From Pseudomonas mangiferae (lineage in GTDB: Bacteria; Pseudomonadota; Gammaproteobacteria; Pseudomonadales; Pseudomonadaceae), in the NCBI RefSeq assembly GCF_007109405.1, contig NZ_VJOY01000002.1, positions 62,001 through 126,000 of the forward strand: DNA of 64,000 nt, read 5' to 3'. This document shows, in pieces, positions 37,854 through 48,134 of the stretch. The position numbers and the translations under genes are program-made. The notes under the pieces are model-generated. The model was not told the origin of the DNA, made no database searches, and worked only from the letters and a program-made list of their open reading frames with translations. Each line of letters begins with the position of its first letter. The stretch's first letter is position 1.

Positions 37854-38972
37854 ATGCGGGACAAGGTGAGCGGCGCGCGGCGCTGGGTGGTGAAGATCGG
37901 CAGCGCTCTGCTGACCGCCGATGGGCGCGGCCTGGATCGGGCCTCCATGGCGGTCTGGGTCGAACAGATGGTGGCGTTGCGAGAGGCGGGCATCGAGCTG
38001 GTGCTGGTTTCCTCCGGCGCCGTGGCGGCGGGTATGAGCCGCCTGGGCTGGGCGAGCCGGCCAAAGGCCATGCACGCGCTGCAGGCGGCTGCCGCCGTGG
38101 GGCAGATGGGCCTGGTGCAGGCCTGGGAGTCGAGCTTCGGCGAGCACGGCCGACACACCGCCCAGGTGCTTCTGACCCACGACGACCTGTCCGACCGCAA
38201 GCGCTACCTGAATGCCCGTAGCACCTTGCGGGCGCTGGTGGAGCTGGGCGCGATCCCGGTCATCAACGAAAACGACACCGTGGTCACCGATGAGATCCGC
38301 TTCGGCGACAACGACACCCTCGCCGCCCTGGTGGCGAATCTGGTGGAAGCCGATCTGCTGGTGATCCTCACTGATCGCGACGGCATGTTCGATGCCGATC
38401 CCCGCAGCAATCCCGATGCACAACTGATCTTCGAAGCACGGGCCGACGACCCCGCTCTGGACGCCGTGGCGGGCGGCACGGGCGGGGCGCTCGGTCGGGG
38501 CGGCATGCAGACCAAGCTGCGGGCGGCACGCCTGGCGGCACGCTCCGGTGCCCATACCGTGATCGTCGGCGGGCGCATCGAGCGCGTGCTGGATCGCTTG
38601 CGTCAGGGGGAGCGCCTGGGGACGCTGCTGGCGCCCGAGCGCGGCCTGCTGGCGGCGCGCAAGCAGTGGCTCGCCGGGCACCTGCAGACCCGCGGCACGC
38701 TGGTGCTGGACCATGGCGCGGTGAAGGCGCTGGTGGAGGATCGCAAGAGTCTGCTGCCGGTCGGGGTCAGGGATGTGCAGGGGGCGTTCCGTCGGGGCGA
38801 AATGGTCGTCTGTGTCGCCGAGGATGGTCGTGAGGTCGCCCGGGGGCTGGCCAACTACAGCGCGGTCGAGGCGCAGAAGATCGTCGGCCAGCCATCCGAC
38901 GCTATCGAGCGCCTGCTGGGCTACGTGAGCGAGCCCGAGCTGGTGCATCGGGATAACCTGGTTCTGGTGTAA
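37854..38972 (+). CDS. proB: Glutamate 5-kinase
   Basis: A 372-residue enzyme for the first step of proline synthesis. The kinase domain ([10 protein letters not shown] near residue 12, SSGAVAAG near residue 52, NENDTVVT near residue 138, GTGGMQTKL-like GRGGMQTKL near residue 215) covers residues 1-260, and a PUA domain (about 277-360) follows, as in the E. coli enzyme. Only ten bases separate its stop from the creA start, whose ribosome site overlaps the end of proB. Confidence 0.97.
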   Translation: MRDKVSGARRWVVKIGSALLTADGRGLDRASMAVWVEQMVALREAGIELVLVSSGAVAAGMSRLGWASRPKAMHALQAAAAVGQMGLVQAWESSFGEHGRHTAQVLLTHDDLSDRKRYLNARSTLRALVELGAIPVINENDTVVTDEIRFGDNDTLAALVANLVEADLLVILTDRDGMFDADPRSNPDAQLIFEARADDPALDAVAGGTGGALGRGGMQTKLRAARLAARSGAHTVIVGGRIERVLDRLRQGERLGTLLAPERGLLAARKQWLAGHLQTRGTLVLDHGAVKALVEDRKSLLPVGVRDVQGAFRRGEMVVCVAEDGREVARGLANYSAVEAQKIVGQPSDAIERLLGYVSEPELVHRDNLVLV

Positions 38973-38982
38973 GGGGCGATCG

Positions 38983-39435
38983 ATGCTGAAGGCTTATCTG
39001 GGTCTGGTGGTGGCGGCCGTGCCGTTCCTGGCGTCGGCGGAGCAGGTGGGTGAGGTCTCCACGGTATTCAAGTGGCTCGGCCCCAACGACAAGGTGGTGG
39101 TGGAGGCGTTCGACGATCCCAAGGTGGAGGGAGTGACCTGCTACCTGTCGCGTGCCAAGACCGGTGGCGTCAAGGGTGGGATGGGCCTGGCGGAGGACCG
39201 TGCCGAAGCGTCGCTGGCGTGTCGCCAGGTGGGGCCGATCCGCTTCGTCTCCGAGCTCAAGGAGGGCGAGGAGGTGTTCAAGGAGCGCACCTCGCTGGTG
39301 TTCAAGACGATGCAGGTGGTGCGGTTCTTCGACAAGAAGCGCAACACCCTAGTGTACCTGGTCTACAGCGACCGGGTCATCGAGGGCAGCCCGCAGAATG
39401 CGGTCACGGCCATTCCGATCATGCCCTGGCAGTGA
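38983..39435 (+). CDS. creA: CreA family exported protein
   Basis: A 150-residue protein with a short signal peptide ([19 protein letters not shown]) and the CreA core ([44 protein letters not shown], and [13 protein letters not shown]). Two conserved cysteines could form a disulphide in the periplasm. Its function is not known. AGGGG precedes the ATG and it is coupled to proB. Confidence 0.93.
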   Translation: MLKAYLGLVVAAVPFLASAEQVGEVSTVFKWLGPNDKVVVEAFDDPKVEGVTCYLSRAKTGGVKGGMGLAEDRAEASLACRQVGPIRFVSELKEGEEVFKERTSLVFKTMQVVRFFDKKRNTLVYLVYSDRVIEGSPQNAVTAIPIMPWQ

Positions 39436-39450
39436 AAAACTGCAGGCAAT

Positions 39451-39477
39451 AAAAAACCGGCCAATGGCCGGTTTTTT
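39451..39477. terminator. Bidirectional terminator between creA and rpsT
   Basis: AAAAAACCGGCCA and TGGCCGGTTTTTT are perfectly symmetric around 39464, so the element has a T run on both strands and serves both converging genes. Confidence 0.95.
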
Positions 39478-39492
39478 ATTTCGATCGCTCGA

Positions 39493-39771
39493 TCAGGCAG
39501 CAGCGGCTTCGCCGAGGGCCTTGATGTGAGCGTTCAGGCGGCTCTTGTGACGAGCGGCCTTGTTCTTGTGGATGATGCCCTTGTCGGCCATACGGTCGAT
39601 CACGGGGACAGCCAGGGTGTAGGCGGTCTGGGCCTTCTCGAGGTCTTTGGCGTCGATCGCCTTGACCACGTTCTTGATGTAGGTGCGGACCATGGAGCGC
39701 AGGCTGGCGTTATGGCTACGACGCTTCTCAGCCTGTTTAGCGCGTTTTTTGGCAGAAGGTGTATTGGCCAC
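39493..39771 (-). CDS. rpsT: 30S ribosomal protein S20
   Basis: A 92-residue S20 protein ([17 protein letters not shown] at the start, very basic). The GTG at 39771 is the likely start because it gives the standard MANTPSAKK terminus and has GAGGAG seven bases upstream; a TTG two codons earlier is less likely. S20 in enterobacteria also uses a poor start codon (UUG) for autoregulation, so the GTG here may have the same purpose. Confidence 0.96.
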   Translation of the reverse strand: MANTPSAKKRAKQAEKRRSHNASLRSMVRTYIKNVVKAIDAKDLEKAQTAYTLAVPVIDRMADKGIIHKNKAARHKSRLNAHIKALGEAAAA

Positions 39772-39818
39772 CGTCAAGCTCCTCGAAAACTGGGATACCG
39801 GGATAAATAAGGCGGCAG

Positions 39819-39847
39819 ATCATGCCGACCGCTCGTGTCGATGTCAA
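39819..39847 (-). promoter_or_regulatory. Sigma-70 promoter for rpsT
   Basis: On the minus strand TTGACA at 39847-39842 and CATGAT at 39824-39819 are separated by 17 bases. A start near 39812 would give a leader of about 40 bases. Confidence 0.65.
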
Positions 39848-39985
39848 GCCAATTCGTATCGCTCGGGGTGGTCGGACTGGCGGCCGCTGGGTACACTCCT
39901 CGGCGTTCCCCGCCGCGTCGCGTCGACCCGAGGCTTCTGCCGGTCCGCTTCGTCTGTCCCGGCCCCTTCGATGTCGTAACCCAGC

Positions 39986-41524
39986 ATGAATCTACTCAAG
40001 TCGCTCGCGGCGGTCAGTTCCCTGACGATGGTGTCCCGCGTGCTCGGTTTCATCCGCGAGACCATCGTGGCGCGCATCTTCGGTGCCGGAATGGCCACGG
40101 ATGCGTTCTTCATCGCCTTCAAGCTGCCCAACCTGCTGCGGCGCATCTTCGCTGAGGGAGCCTTCTCCCAGGCGTTCGTGCCGATCCTGGCGGAGTACAA
40201 GAGCCAGCGGGGCGAAGAGGCAACCCGCACGTTCCTGGCTTACGTGTCCGGGCTGCTGACCCTGATCCTCGCCCTGGTGACGCTACTGGGCGTGCTGGGC
40301 GCGCCCTGGGTCATCTGGGCGACCGCGCCGGGGTTCGCCGACAACCCGGAGAAGTTCGAGCTGACCTCTTCGCTGCTGCGCATCACCTTTCCCTACATCC
40401 TGCTGATTTCGCTGTCTTCTCTGGCCGGCGCGGTGCTCAACACCTGGAACCGCTTCGCCGTGCCCGCCTTCGTGCCGACCCTGCTCAACGTGGCGATGAT
40501 CGGCTTCGCGCTGTTCCTCACGCCTTACTTCCACCCGCCCATCGTCGCCCTGGGCTGGGCGGTACTTGCCGGCGGCGTTCTACAGCTGGTCTACCAACTG
40601 CCGCACCTGAAGAAGATCGGCATGCTCGTGCTGCCGCGCCTGAACCTGCGGGACACCGGGGTCTGGCGGGTGATGAAGCAGATGCTGCCGGCCATCGTCG
40701 GGGTGTCGGTCAGCCAGATCTCGCTGATCATCAACACCATCTTCGCCTCCTTCCTCGCCGCCGGCTCGGTGTCCTGGATGTACTACGCCGACCGGCTGAT
40801 GGAGCTGCCGTCCGGCGTGCTGGGCGTGGCCCTGGGCACCATTCTGCTACCAGCCCTGTCGCGTACCTATGCCAGCGATGATCGCCAGGAGTACTCGCGG
40901 CTGCTGGACTGGGGGCTGCGGCTGTGTTTCCTGCTGGTGCTGCCCTGTTCCCTGGCCCTGGCGATCATCGCCGAGCCGCTGACCGTCGCCCTCTACCAGT
41001 ACGGCAAGTTCACCGCCTTCGATGCTCAGATGACCCAGCGCGCGCTGGTGGCCTATGCCGTCGGGCTGCTGGGGATCATCTTGGTGAAGGTGCTGGCGCC
41101 GGGGTTCTATGCCCGCCAGAACATCCGCACGCCGGTGCGGATCGCGCTGTTCACCCTGGTGGCGACGCAGCTCATGAACCTGGCCTTCATCGGGCCCCTC
41201 AAGCATGCCGGCCTGGCCCTGGCTATCGGCCTGGGCGCCTGCCTCAATGCCGCGCTGCTGTACTGGCAGATCCGCCGACACCGGTTGTTCGATCCCCAGC
41301 CAGGCTGGCCGGTATTCCTGTGCAAGCTGGTGCTGGCGGCCGGGGCCATGAGCGCGACGCTGCTGGGCCTCATGGCGTTCATGCCGGCCTGGGACGAGGG
41401 GGGCATGCTGCTGCGTTTCGGCCGCCTGGGGGTGCTGGTGGCGGCCGGCGTGCTGGTGTACTTCGGCCTGCTGGCGCTGCTCGGCTTCCGCCTCTGGCAT
41501 TTCGCCCGGCGCGCGCAGCCGTGA
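39986..41524 (+). CDS. murJ: Lipid II flippase MurJ
   Basis: A 512-residue MOP-family membrane protein with about 14 helices. The N-terminus ([24 protein letters not shown]) and the conserved arginine-rich loop ([20 protein letters not shown]) are MurJ signatures. It flips lipid II across the inner membrane for peptidoglycan synthesis. No clear ribosome site precedes the ATG, though the sequence after it fits the family exactly. It diverges from rpsT and is followed by ribF after 70 bases. Confidence 0.97.
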   Translation: MNLLKSLAAVSSLTMVSRVLGFIRETIVARIFGAGMATDAFFIAFKLPNLLRRIFAEGAFSQAFVPILAEYKSQRGEEATRTFLAYVSGLLTLILALVTLLGVLGAPWVIWATAPGFADNPEKFELTSSLLRITFPYILLISLSSLAGAVLNTWNRFAVPAFVPTLLNVAMIGFALFLTPYFHPPIVALGWAVLAGGVLQLVYQLPHLKKIGMLVLPRLNLRDTGVWRVMKQMLPAIVGVSVSQISLIINTIFASFLAAGSVSWMYYADRLMELPSGVLGVALGTILLPALSRTYASDDRQEYSRLLDWGLRLCFLLVLPCSLALAIIAEPLTVALYQYGKFTAFDAQMTQRALVAYAVGLLGIILVKVLAPGFYARQNIRTPVRIALFTLVATQLMNLAFIGPLKHAGLALAIGLGACLNAALLYWQIRRHRLFDPQPGWPVFLCKLVLAAGAMSATLLGLMAFMPAWDEGGMLLRFGRLGVLVAAGVLVYFGLLALLGFRLWHFARRAQP

Positions 41525-41560
41525 TCCGCCGGGCGCCTGTCGCACCCGGTCGGGTGTGCG

Positions 41561-41566
41561 TATAAT
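41561..41566 (+). promoter_or_regulatory. Candidate -10 element for ribF
   Basis: A perfect TATAAT 29 bases before the ribF ATG, with no good -35 match 16-18 bases upstream. It may drive the ribF-ileS-lspA-fkpB-ispH series. Confidence 0.45.
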
Positions 41567-41594
41567 CGGCCACTTTGTGAGCAAGAAGCGCGTT

Positions 41595-42530
41595 ATGCAG
41601 CTGGTCCGAGGCCTTCAGAACCTGCGGCCCGCCCATCGAGGGTGCGTCGCCACCATCGGTAATTTCGACGGCGTGCACCGTGGCCACCAGGCCATTCTCG
41701 CGCGGCTGCGCGAGCGCGCCGCGGAGTTGGGGCTGCCCACCTGCGCGGTGATCTTCGAACCGCAACCCCGCGAATACTTTTCCCCGCAGACCGCACCGGT
41801 CCGCCTGATGCGCCTGCGGGACAAGGTGGAGCGGCTGGCGGCCGAGGGTGTGGACCGGGTGCTCTGCCTGGCCTTCAACCGCCGCCTGCGCGAGCTGAGC
41901 GCCGCGGCCTTCGTGCACCAGGTCCTGGTGGAAGGGCTGGGTGTGCGGCACCTGGAGGTGGGCGATGACTTCCGCTTCGGCTGTGACCGGGCCGGCGATT
42001 TCGCCTTCCTGCGGCAGGCCGGGGCGCTGGAGGGCTTCAGCGTCGAGGAAGCTGCCACCGCGGAACGGGATGGCCACCGGGTCAGCTCCACCCGGGTGCG
42101 CGAAGCTTTGGCCGACGCCGACTTCTCCCTGGCGGAGCAACTGCTGGGTCGGCCCTTCGCCATCGCCGGCCGGGTGCTGCACGGCCAGAAGCTGGCGCGC
42201 CAATTGGGCACGCCGACCGCCAACGTCCAGCTCAAGCGTCGTCGCGTGCCCCTGGCCGGGGTCTACCTGGCCAGCGTCGAGCTGGACGGCCAGCGTTGGC
42301 CGGGCGTGGCCAACATCGGAGTACGGCCCACCGTGGAAGGGGACGGCCGCGCGCATCTGGAAGTGCACCTGCTGGATTACGCCGGCGACCTCTACGGCCG
42401 CCGGGTGAGCGTCACGTTCCACCATAAGCTGCGCGATGAGCAGCGTTTCGCCTCCCTCGAGGCGTTGAAGTCGGCGATCCACGCGGACATCGCCGCCGCC
42501 CGGACCTACTGGCAGGGCGTTACCCCTTGA
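41595..42530 (+). CDS. ribF: Bifunctional riboflavin kinase/FAD synthetase
   Basis: A 311-residue enzyme making FMN then FAD. The N-terminal adenylyltransferase domain has GNFDGVHRGHQ near residue 22 and SSTRVREAL near residue 163; the C-terminal flavokinase domain has GTPTANVQL near residue 203 and GVANIGVRPT near residue 237. The ATG at 41595 gives MQLVRGLQNLRPAHRG, the usual Pseudomonas start; a frame 13 codons longer would include the promoter. Only 18 bases separate it from ileS. Confidence 0.96.
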   Translation: MQLVRGLQNLRPAHRGCVATIGNFDGVHRGHQAILARLRERAAELGLPTCAVIFEPQPREYFSPQTAPVRLMRLRDKVERLAAEGVDRVLCLAFNRRLRELSAAAFVHQVLVEGLGVRHLEVGDDFRFGCDRAGDFAFLRQAGALEGFSVEEAATAERDGHRVSSTRVREALADADFSLAEQLLGRPFAIAGRVLHGQKLARQLGTPTANVQLKRRRVPLAGVYLASVELDGQRWPGVANIGVRPTVEGDGRAHLEVHLLDYAGDLYGRRVSVTFHHKLRDEQRFASLEALKSAIHADIAAARTYWQGVTP

Positions 42531-42548
42531 TGACGAGCCTGGACTGAC

Positions 42549-45380
42549 ATGAGCGATTACAAAGCGACTCTCAATCTGCCGGAAACGGCGTTTCCGATGA
42601 AGGCCGGTCTGCCTCAGCGCGAGCCGGAGACGCTGCAGCGCTGGAACAGCATGAGCCTCTATCAGAAGCTGCGGCAGATCGGCGAGGGTCGCCCGACGTT
42701 CATCCTCCACGACGGCCCGCCCTACGCCAACGGCAGCATTCACCTGGGCCACGCGGTCAACAAGGTCCTCAAGGACATGATCGTGCGCTCCAAGACCCTC
42801 GCCGGCTTCGATGCGCCCTATGTGCCGGGCTGGGACTGCCACGGGCTGCCCATCGAGCACAAGGTGGAGGTCACCCACGGCAAGGGCCTGCCCGCCGACA
42901 AGACCCGTGAGCTGTGCCGCGCCTATGCCAGCGAGCAGATCGAGGAGCAGAAGGCCGGCTTCATCCGCCTGGGGGTACTGGGCGACTGGGACAACCCGTA
43001 CAAGACCATGGACTTCGCCAACGAGGCCGGCGAGATCCGCGCCCTGGCGGAAATGGTCCGGGGCGGCTTCGTGTTCAAGGGCCTCAAACCGGTGAACTGG
43101 TGCTTCGACTGCGGGTCGGCGCTGGCCGAGGCGGAAGTGGAGTACGCCGACAAGAAATCCACTGCCCTGGACGTGGCCTTCCCGGTCGCCGACCAGGCGG
43201 CCCTGGCCGATGCCTTCGGCCTGCCGGGCCTGGAGAAGCCTGCTGCCATCGTCATCTGGACCACCACGCCCTGGACCATCCCGGCCAACCAGGCGCTGAA
43301 CGTGCACCCGGACTTCGTTTATGCCCTGGTGGACACCGGCGAGCGCCTGCTGGTCCTGGCCGAGGAGCTGGTGGAAAGCTGCCTTGCTCGCTATGGCCTC
43401 GAAGGCACGGCCATCGCCACCGCCCCGGGCGCTGCCCTGGAGCACATCCATTTCCACCATCCGTTCTACGAGCGGTTGTCCCCGGTCTACCTGGCCGAGT
43501 ACGTGGAGCTGGGCGCAGGGACCGGTGTGGTGCACTCGGCGCCGGCCTATGGCGAAGACGACTTCGTCACCTGCAAGCGCTACGCCATGAGCAACGACGA
43601 CATCCTCACTCCGGTGCAGAGCAACGGGGTCTATGTCGACAGCCTGGAGTTCTTCGGCGGCCAGTTCATCTGGAAGGCCGGCCCGGCCATCGTCGAGAAA
43701 CTGCGTGAGTCCGGCGCGCTGATGCACACCGAGACCATCACCCACAGCTACATGCACTGCTGGCGTCACAAGACGCCGCTGATCTACCGCGCCACCGCCC
43801 AGTGGTTCGTCGGCATGGACAAGCAGCCGCTGCAGGGCGATACCCTGCGCCAGCGCTCCCTGGCGGCCATCGAGCAGACGCGCTTCGTGCCGGACTGGGG
43901 CCAGGCGCGCCTGCACGCGATGATCGCCAACCGCCCGGACTGGTGCATCTCGCGCCAGCGCAACTGGGGCGTGCCGATTCCGTTCTTCCTGCACAAGCAG
44001 ACCGGGGAGCTGCACCCGCGCACCGTCGAGCTGATGGAAGACGTGGCCACGCGCGTGGAACAGCAGGGCATCGAGGCGTGGTTCAAGCTGGACGCCGCCG
44101 AACTGCTGGGTGACGAAGCTGCCCAGTACGACAAGATTAGCGACACCCTGGACGTCTGGTTCGATTCCGGCACTACCCACTGGCACGTGCTGCGCGGCTC
44201 GCATCCCATGGGCCACGCCCAGGGGCCCCGCGCCGACCTCTACCTGGAAGGGTCCGACCAGCACCGCGGCTGGTTCCATTCCTCGCTGCTGACCGGCTGC
44301 GCCATCGACGGCCATGCGCCGTATCGCGCTCTGCTCACTCACGGGTTCACCGTGGACGAGAACGGTCGCAAGATGTCCAAGTCCCTGGGTAACGTCATCG
44401 CCCCGCAGAAGGTCAACGACACCCTGGGCGCCGATATCCTGCGGCTGTGGATCGCCTCTACCGACTACTCCGGCGAGATGGCGGTCTCCGAGCAGATCCT
44501 GCAGCGCAGCGCCGATGCCTACCGGCGCATCCGCAATACCGCGCGCTTCCTGCTCTCCAACCTGAGCGGTTTCGACCCGGCCAGCGACCTGCTGCCGGCG
44601 GAGGAGCTGCTGGCCCTCGATCGCTGGGCCGTGGACCGCGCATTGCTCCTGCAGCGGGAGCTGGAGGAGCACTACGACGAGTACCGCTTCTGGAACGTCT
44701 ACTCCAAGGTGCACAATTTCTGCGTGCAGGAACTGGGCGGCTTCTACCTGGACATCATCAAGGACCGCCAATACACCACGCCGGCCAATAGCGCCGCGCG
44801 GCGTTCCTGCCAGACCGCGCTGTTCCACATCGCCGAGGCCCTGGTGCGCTGGATCGCGCCGGTCCTGGCCTTCACCGCCGACGAGATCTGGCAATACCTA
44901 CCAGGCCCGCGCAACGAGTCGGTGATGCTCAACACCTGGTACACCGGCCTCGCCGAACTGCCGGAAGGCTTCGAGCTGGGACGCGCCTACTGGGATGGCG
45001 TCATGGCGGTGAAGGCGGCGGTCAACAAGGAACTGGAGAACCAGCGCGCCGCCAAGGCCATCGGCGGCAACCTGCAGGCCGAGGTTACCCTCTATGCCGA
45101 TGCCGGGCTGGCAGCCGACCTGGACAAGCTGGGTGACGAGCTGCGCTTCGTGCTGATCACATCCAAGGCCGGCCTCGCGCCGCTCGCCCAGGCGCCGGCC
45201 GATGCGGTGGCGACGGAAGTCGAGGGCCTGAAGCTCAAGGTGGTGAAGTCCAGCCACGCCAAATGCGCGCGCTGCTGGCACCATCGCGAAGACATCGGCG
45301 TGAGCGCCCAGCATCCGGAGATCTGCGGTCGTTGCGTGGAGAATATCGAAGGGGCGGGTGAGGTTCGTCGGTATGCCTGA
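42549..45380 (+). CDS. ileS: Isoleucyl-tRNA synthetase
   Basis: A 943-residue class I synthetase. The HIGH-type motif is HLGH near residue 64 (after PPYANGSI), KMSKS is at residues 608-612, and the C-terminal zinc site is CARCW...CGRC near residues 905-925. The editing (CP1) domain lies between, with the threonine-rich [13 protein letters not shown] near residue 240. This is the eubacterial IleS1 type expected to be sensitive to mupirocin, not the resistant IleS2 form. It lies in the ribF-ileS-lspA-fkpB-ispH operon. Confidence 0.97.
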   Translation: MSDYKATLNLPETAFPMKAGLPQREPETLQRWNSMSLYQKLRQIGEGRPTFILHDGPPYANGSIHLGHAVNKVLKDMIVRSKTLAGFDAPYVPGWDCHGLPIEHKVEVTHGKGLPADKTRELCRAYASEQIEEQKAGFIRLGVLGDWDNPYKTMDFANEAGEIRALAEMVRGGFVFKGLKPVNWCFDCGSALAEAEVEYADKKSTALDVAFPVADQAALADAFGLPGLEKPAAIVIWTTTPWTIPANQALNVHPDFVYALVDTGERLLVLAEELVESCLARYGLEGTAIATAPGAALEHIHFHHPFYERLSPVYLAEYVELGAGTGVVHSAPAYGEDDFVTCKRYAMSNDDILTPVQSNGVYVDSLEFFGGQFIWKAGPAIVEKLRESGALMHTETITHSYMHCWRHKTPLIYRATAQWFVGMDKQPLQGDTLRQRSLAAIEQTRFVPDWGQARLHAMIANRPDWCISRQRNWGVPIPFFLHKQTGELHPRTVELMEDVATRVEQQGIEAWFKLDAAELLGDEAAQYDKISDTLDVWFDSGTTHWHVLRGSHPMGHAQGPRADLYLEGSDQHRGWFHSSLLTGCAIDGHAPYRALLTHGFTVDENGRKMSKSLGNVIAPQKVNDTLGADILRLWIASTDYSGEMAVSEQILQRSADAYRRIRNTARFLLSNLSGFDPASDLLPAEELLALDRWAVDRALLLQRELEEHYDEYRFWNVYSKVHNFCVQELGGFYLDIIKDRQYTTPANSAARRSCQTALFHIAEALVRWIAPVLAFTADEIWQYLPGPRNESVMLNTWYTGLAELPEGFELGRAYWDGVMAVKAAVNKELENQRAAKAIGGNLQAEVTLYADAGLAADLDKLGDELRFVLITSKAGLAPLAQAPADAVATEVEGLKLKVVKSSHAKCARCWHHREDIGVSAQHPEICGRCVENIEGAGEVRRYA

Positions 45381-45419
45381 GTCCCTCGACACCGCTTTTT
45401 TTCAGGAGTGGATGACGCC

Positions 45420-45923
45420 ATGAGCGCACGTTTCGGCAAGCTGGGCTGGCTATGGCTCAGCGCCCTGGTGTTCGTGCTGGACCAGGTGACCAAGAACCTG
45501 GTCGTGCAGCACTTGGCCTACCTCGAGCGTATCCAGGTCATCCCGGGCTACTTCGACTGGACCCACATCTACAACACCGGGGCCGCATTCAGTTTCCTCT
45601 CGGATGAGTCCGGCTGGCAGCGCTGGCTGTTCGCGCTGATCGCCATTGGCGTCAGCGCCGTGCTGGTGGTCTGGATGAAGCGTCTCAAGCACGACGAAAC
45701 CTGGCTGGCCCTGGCGCTCGCGCTGGTGCTGGGAGGCGCCCTGGGCAACCTCTACGACCGCATGGCGCTGGGTCACGTGGTGGATTTCGTGCTGGCGCAC
45801 TGGCAGAACCGTTATTACTTCCCGGCCTTCAATCTGGCCGACTGTGGCATCACCGTCGGTGCGGTAATGCTGGCGCTGGACATGTTCCGTACCAAGAAAA
45901 CCGGAGAAACCATCCATGGCTGA
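45420..45923 (+). CDS. lspA: Lipoprotein signal peptidase II
   Basis: A 167-residue membrane protease with four helices. The catalytic aspartates are in NLADCGI and in GHVVDFVL, and the conserved YNTGAAFSFL and GNLYDR motifs are present. It removes signal peptides from diacylated prolipoproteins. The ATG at 45420 has AGGAG eleven bases upstream; a GTG four codons earlier overlaps that ribosome site and is less likely. The stop overlaps the fkpB start. Confidence 0.96.
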   Translation: MSARFGKLGWLWLSALVFVLDQVTKNLVVQHLAYLERIQVIPGYFDWTHIYNTGAAFSFLSDESGWQRWLFALIAIGVSAVLVVWMKRLKHDETWLALALALVLGGALGNLYDRMALGHVVDFVLAHWQNRYYFPAFNLADCGITVGAVMLALDMFRTKKTGETIHG

Positions 45924-46353
45924 GCCGCGCATTGGCCAGAACAGTCAGGTCACTTTGCATTTCGCGCTCAAGCTGGAATCCGGTGACGTGGTGGACAGCA
46001 CGTTCGACAAACAGCCGGCGACCTTCGTCGTCGGCGATGGCAACCTGCTCCCCGGCTTCGAGGCTGCGCTGTTCGGCCTCAAGGCTGGCGACAAGCGCAC
46101 CCTGCCGATCGCCCCGGAGCAGGGCTTTGGCCAGCCCAACCCGCAGAACGTGCAGGTCATGCCCCGTTCCCAGTTTGAGGGCATGGCGCTGTCCGAAGGC
46201 CTGCTGGTGATCTTCAACGATGCCGCCAATACCGAGCTGCCCGGCGTGGTGAAGCACTTCGACGACAGCCACGTCACCGTGGACTTCAACCATCCGCTGG
46301 CCGGCAAGCCGTTGACCTTCGAGGTGGATATCCTCGACGTGAAAGCCCTGTAA
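45916..46353 (+). CDS. fkpB: FKBP-type isomerase, SlpA/FkpB type
   Basis: A 145-residue cytoplasmic SlyD-like isomerase with an FKBP part (VTLHFALKLESGDVVDSTF, LLPGFEAALFGL) and the inserted chaperone flap (NPQNVQVMPRSQF, PGVVKHFDDSHVTVDFNHPLAG). It lacks the His/Cys-rich metal tail of SlyD. Its start overlaps the end of lspA by eight bases, giving tight coupling. A terminator-like hairpin follows. Confidence 0.95.
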   Translation: MAEPRIGQNSQVTLHFALKLESGDVVDSTFDKQPATFVVGDGNLLPGFEAALFGLKAGDKRTLPIAPEQGFGQPNPQNVQVMPRSQFEGMALSEGLLVIFNDAANTELPGVVKHFDDSHVTVDFNHPLAGKPLTFEVDILDVKAL

Positions 46354-46369
46354 GCTGTAGCCATCCTCT

Positions 46370-46398
46370 GCGGAGGCGTTCCGGCCTCCGCTGTCTTT
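46370..46398 (+). terminator. Hairpin with T run between fkpB and ispH
   Basis: GCGGAGGC and GCCTCCGC pair around a 6-base loop, followed by TGTCTTTTC. It may only partly stop transcripts, since ispH is usually in the same operon. Confidence 0.6.
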
Positions 46399-46428
46399 TC
46401 GTTTCCCGCGCGCCGTACGAGGTCTCGC

Positions 46429-47373
46429 ATGCACATCAAACTCGCCAACCCCCGCGGCTTCTGCGCGGGCGTCGACCGGGCCATCGAGATCGTCAACCGG
46501 GCCCTGGAAGTCTTCGGGCCGCCGATCTACGTGCGCCATGAAGTTGTGCACAACAAGTTCGTGGTGGAGGACCTGCGTGCCCGTGGCGCCCTCTTCGTCG
46601 AGGAGCTGGACCAGGTACCGGACAACGTCATCGTCATCTTCAGTGCCCATGGCGTGTCCAAGTCTGTACGGGACGAGGCCGATCGGCGCGGCCTGAAGGT
46701 CTTCGACGCCACCTGCCCGCTGGTGACCAAGGTCCACATGGAAGTGGCGCGCTACAGCCGCGACGGGCGCGAGTGCATCCTCATCGGGCATGAGGGCCAT
46801 CCGGAAGTGGAGGGCACCATGGGCCAGTACGACGACCGCAATGGGGGGGCCATCTACTTGGTGGAGGACGAGGAGGACGTGGAGCGGCTGCAGGTGAACG
46901 ACCCGCAGACCTTGGCCTTCGTCACCCAGACCACCCTGTCCATGGACGATACCAGCCGGGTGATCGATGCATTGCGTCGGCGCTTCCCCAGCATCGGCGG
47001 CCCGCGCAAGGACGACATCTGCTACGCCACCCAGAATCGCCAGGATGCGGTGAAACAGCTCGCCAGCGAGTGCGACCTGGTCCTAGTGGTAGGCAGCCCC
47101 AACAGCTCCAACTCCAACCGCCTGCGCGAGCTGTCCGAGCGCATGGGCACGCCGGCCTATCTCATCGATGGCGCCGAAGACATGCAGCGGGGCTGGTTCG
47201 ACGGGTGTGCCCGTATCGGCATCACCGCCGGCGCATCGGCGCCGGAAGTGCTGGTGCGCGGCGTGGTGGAGCGCCTGCGTAACTGGGGGGCATCGGGTGC
47301 CGAAGAGCTGGATGGGCGGCCGGAGAACATCACGTTCTCCATGCCGAAGGAGTTGCGGGTCAAGGCGGTTTAA
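46429..47373 (+). CDS. ispH: 4-hydroxy-3-methylbut-2-enyl diphosphate reductase
   Basis: A 314-residue iron-sulphur enzyme, the last step of the MEP isoprenoid pathway. The three cluster cysteines are C12 in GFCAGVD, one in [11 protein letters not shown] and one in [11 protein letters not shown]; the substrate-binding HGVSKSV and [11 protein letters not shown] are also present. GAGG lies seven to ten bases before the ATG. It ends the ribF-ileS-lspA-fkpB-ispH series and converges with pilE. Confidence 0.97.
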   Translation: MHIKLANPRGFCAGVDRAIEIVNRALEVFGPPIYVRHEVVHNKFVVEDLRARGALFVEELDQVPDNVIVIFSAHGVSKSVRDEADRRGLKVFDATCPLVTKVHMEVARYSRDGRECILIGHEGHPEVEGTMGQYDDRNGGAIYLVEDEEDVERLQVNDPQTLAFVTQTTLSMDDTSRVIDALRRRFPSIGGPRKDDICYATQNRQDAVKQLASECDLVLVVGSPNSSNSNRLRELSERMGTPAYLIDGAEDMQRGWFDGCARIGITAGASAPEVLVRGVVERLRNWGASGAEELDGRPENITFSMPKELRVKAV

Positions 47374-47380
47374 GGAGCAA

Positions 47381-47404
47381 GGTCTGTATCGATACAGGCC
47401 TTTT
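47381..47404 (+). terminator. Rho-independent terminator of ispH
   Basis: GGTCTGTATC and GATACAGGCC pair with one G-T wobble and are followed by TTTTCC, eight bases after the stop. The T run is only on the plus strand, so it does not end the pilE transcript. Confidence 0.8.
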
Positions 47405-47406
47405 CC

Positions 47407-47802
47407 TTATTTCCAGCACTCTTCCTTACTGGCTGTTCCGGTAACGTCCCTGACGCCTGCAGCGGTGACAGTCAAGCTTCCGCATTTGTCCCTTACTTGG
47501 GCGTTCTGGGGAGTTGCCTGCAGTTTATAGTCGGTCGTGGAAGCCGTCGGGATACTCAGCGTATATAGTTTATTGCTCGACTGCGTGTCGAGACGCAGAT
47601 CGCTTACAGACGACGCATAGACGTTGTTTTGAGCGAAGAAGCGCTCTTGACGGGCCGCTGCATCCATCAGCAGCGCTTTCCCCTCACTTCGATTGCTTCG
47701 AATGACGTAATTCGAGTAGCTGGGGATGGCGATGGCACCCATGATGCCCAATACCGTCACTACGATGAGCAACTCGACGAGGGAAAATCCGCGCGATTTC
47801 AT
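47407..47802 (-). CDS. pilE: Type IV pilus minor pilin PilE
   Basis: A 131-residue prepilin with a five-residue leader and the cleavage motif SRG/FSLVELLIVV (Glu at +5), a long N-terminal helix, and a small globular head with two cysteines (CGSLT and ECWK at the end) that can form the C-terminal disulphide loop. PilE belongs to the minor pilins that prime pilus assembly with PilY1. Its ATG overlaps the pilY2 stop by four bases. It is the last gene of the minus-strand minor pilin operon, and it is clearly less GC-rich than the genes around it. Confidence 0.93.
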   Translation of the reverse strand: MKSRGFSLVELLIVVTVLGIMGAIAIPSYSNYVIRSNRSEGKALLMDAAARQERFFAQNNVYASSVSDLRLDTQSSNKLYTLSIPTASTTDYKLQATPQNAQVRDKCGSLTVTAAGVRDVTGTASKEECWK

Positions 47803-48134
47803 TGTTGAGGTACCGTTGGATTGCTCGTTATGGGGTTAATTAGCACCGGGGCAGCGGTATTCACGGTTATCGATTCGATAACAGGTTCAGGTTTGTCCAC
47901 TGTGCCGCTGAAATTGACGACTTGCCCAGGCTTGAGTTGAAAAAGTATCGGGCTGCCATTTTCCTGAAGGCTGTTGGGCAGCTTGTAGCGTTTTCCATCG
48001 ACCAGCACGATATTTTTCTCGACGAGCACGTCTTGGACGATGCCCACCTCTTCGAAAGTTTCTGCCAGGGCGCTACCCATATGCAGGGCAACGCCACATC
48101 CAATTGCCAGCAGAAATCCAGGCTGCCGTTTCAT
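47799..48134 (-). CDS. pilY2: Type IV pilus accessory protein PilY2
   Basis: A 111-residue exported protein with a signal peptide (about residues 1-25, ending GSALA) followed by a small beta domain (VGIVQDVLVEKNIVLVDGKRY). It sits exactly between pilY1 and pilE, where P. aeruginosa has pilY2, and has a similar length. Its role in pilus assembly is poorly known. The ATG at 48134 shares a base with the pilY1 stop region (TAATG-type junction). Confidence 0.85.
   Translation of the reverse strand: MKRQPGFLLAIGCGVALHMGSALAETFEEVGIVQDVLVEKNIVLVDGKRYKLPNSLQENGSPILFQLKPGQVVNFSGTVDKPEPVIESITVNTAAPVLINPITSNPTVPQQ

Noticed and set aside
41379-44894. A 1171-codon open frame antisense to ribF and ileS
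   Set aside because: Its translation is low-complexity and family-free, and it lies opposite two certain genes. Long antisense frames are expected in DNA this rich in GC; the same holds for 22205-25147, 13447-15798 and 29278-32082 on the minus strand.
47384-47397. CTGTATCGATACAG as a LexA box
   Set aside because: The spacing is two bases short of the CTG-N10-CAG pattern, and the palindrome is the stem of the ispH terminator.
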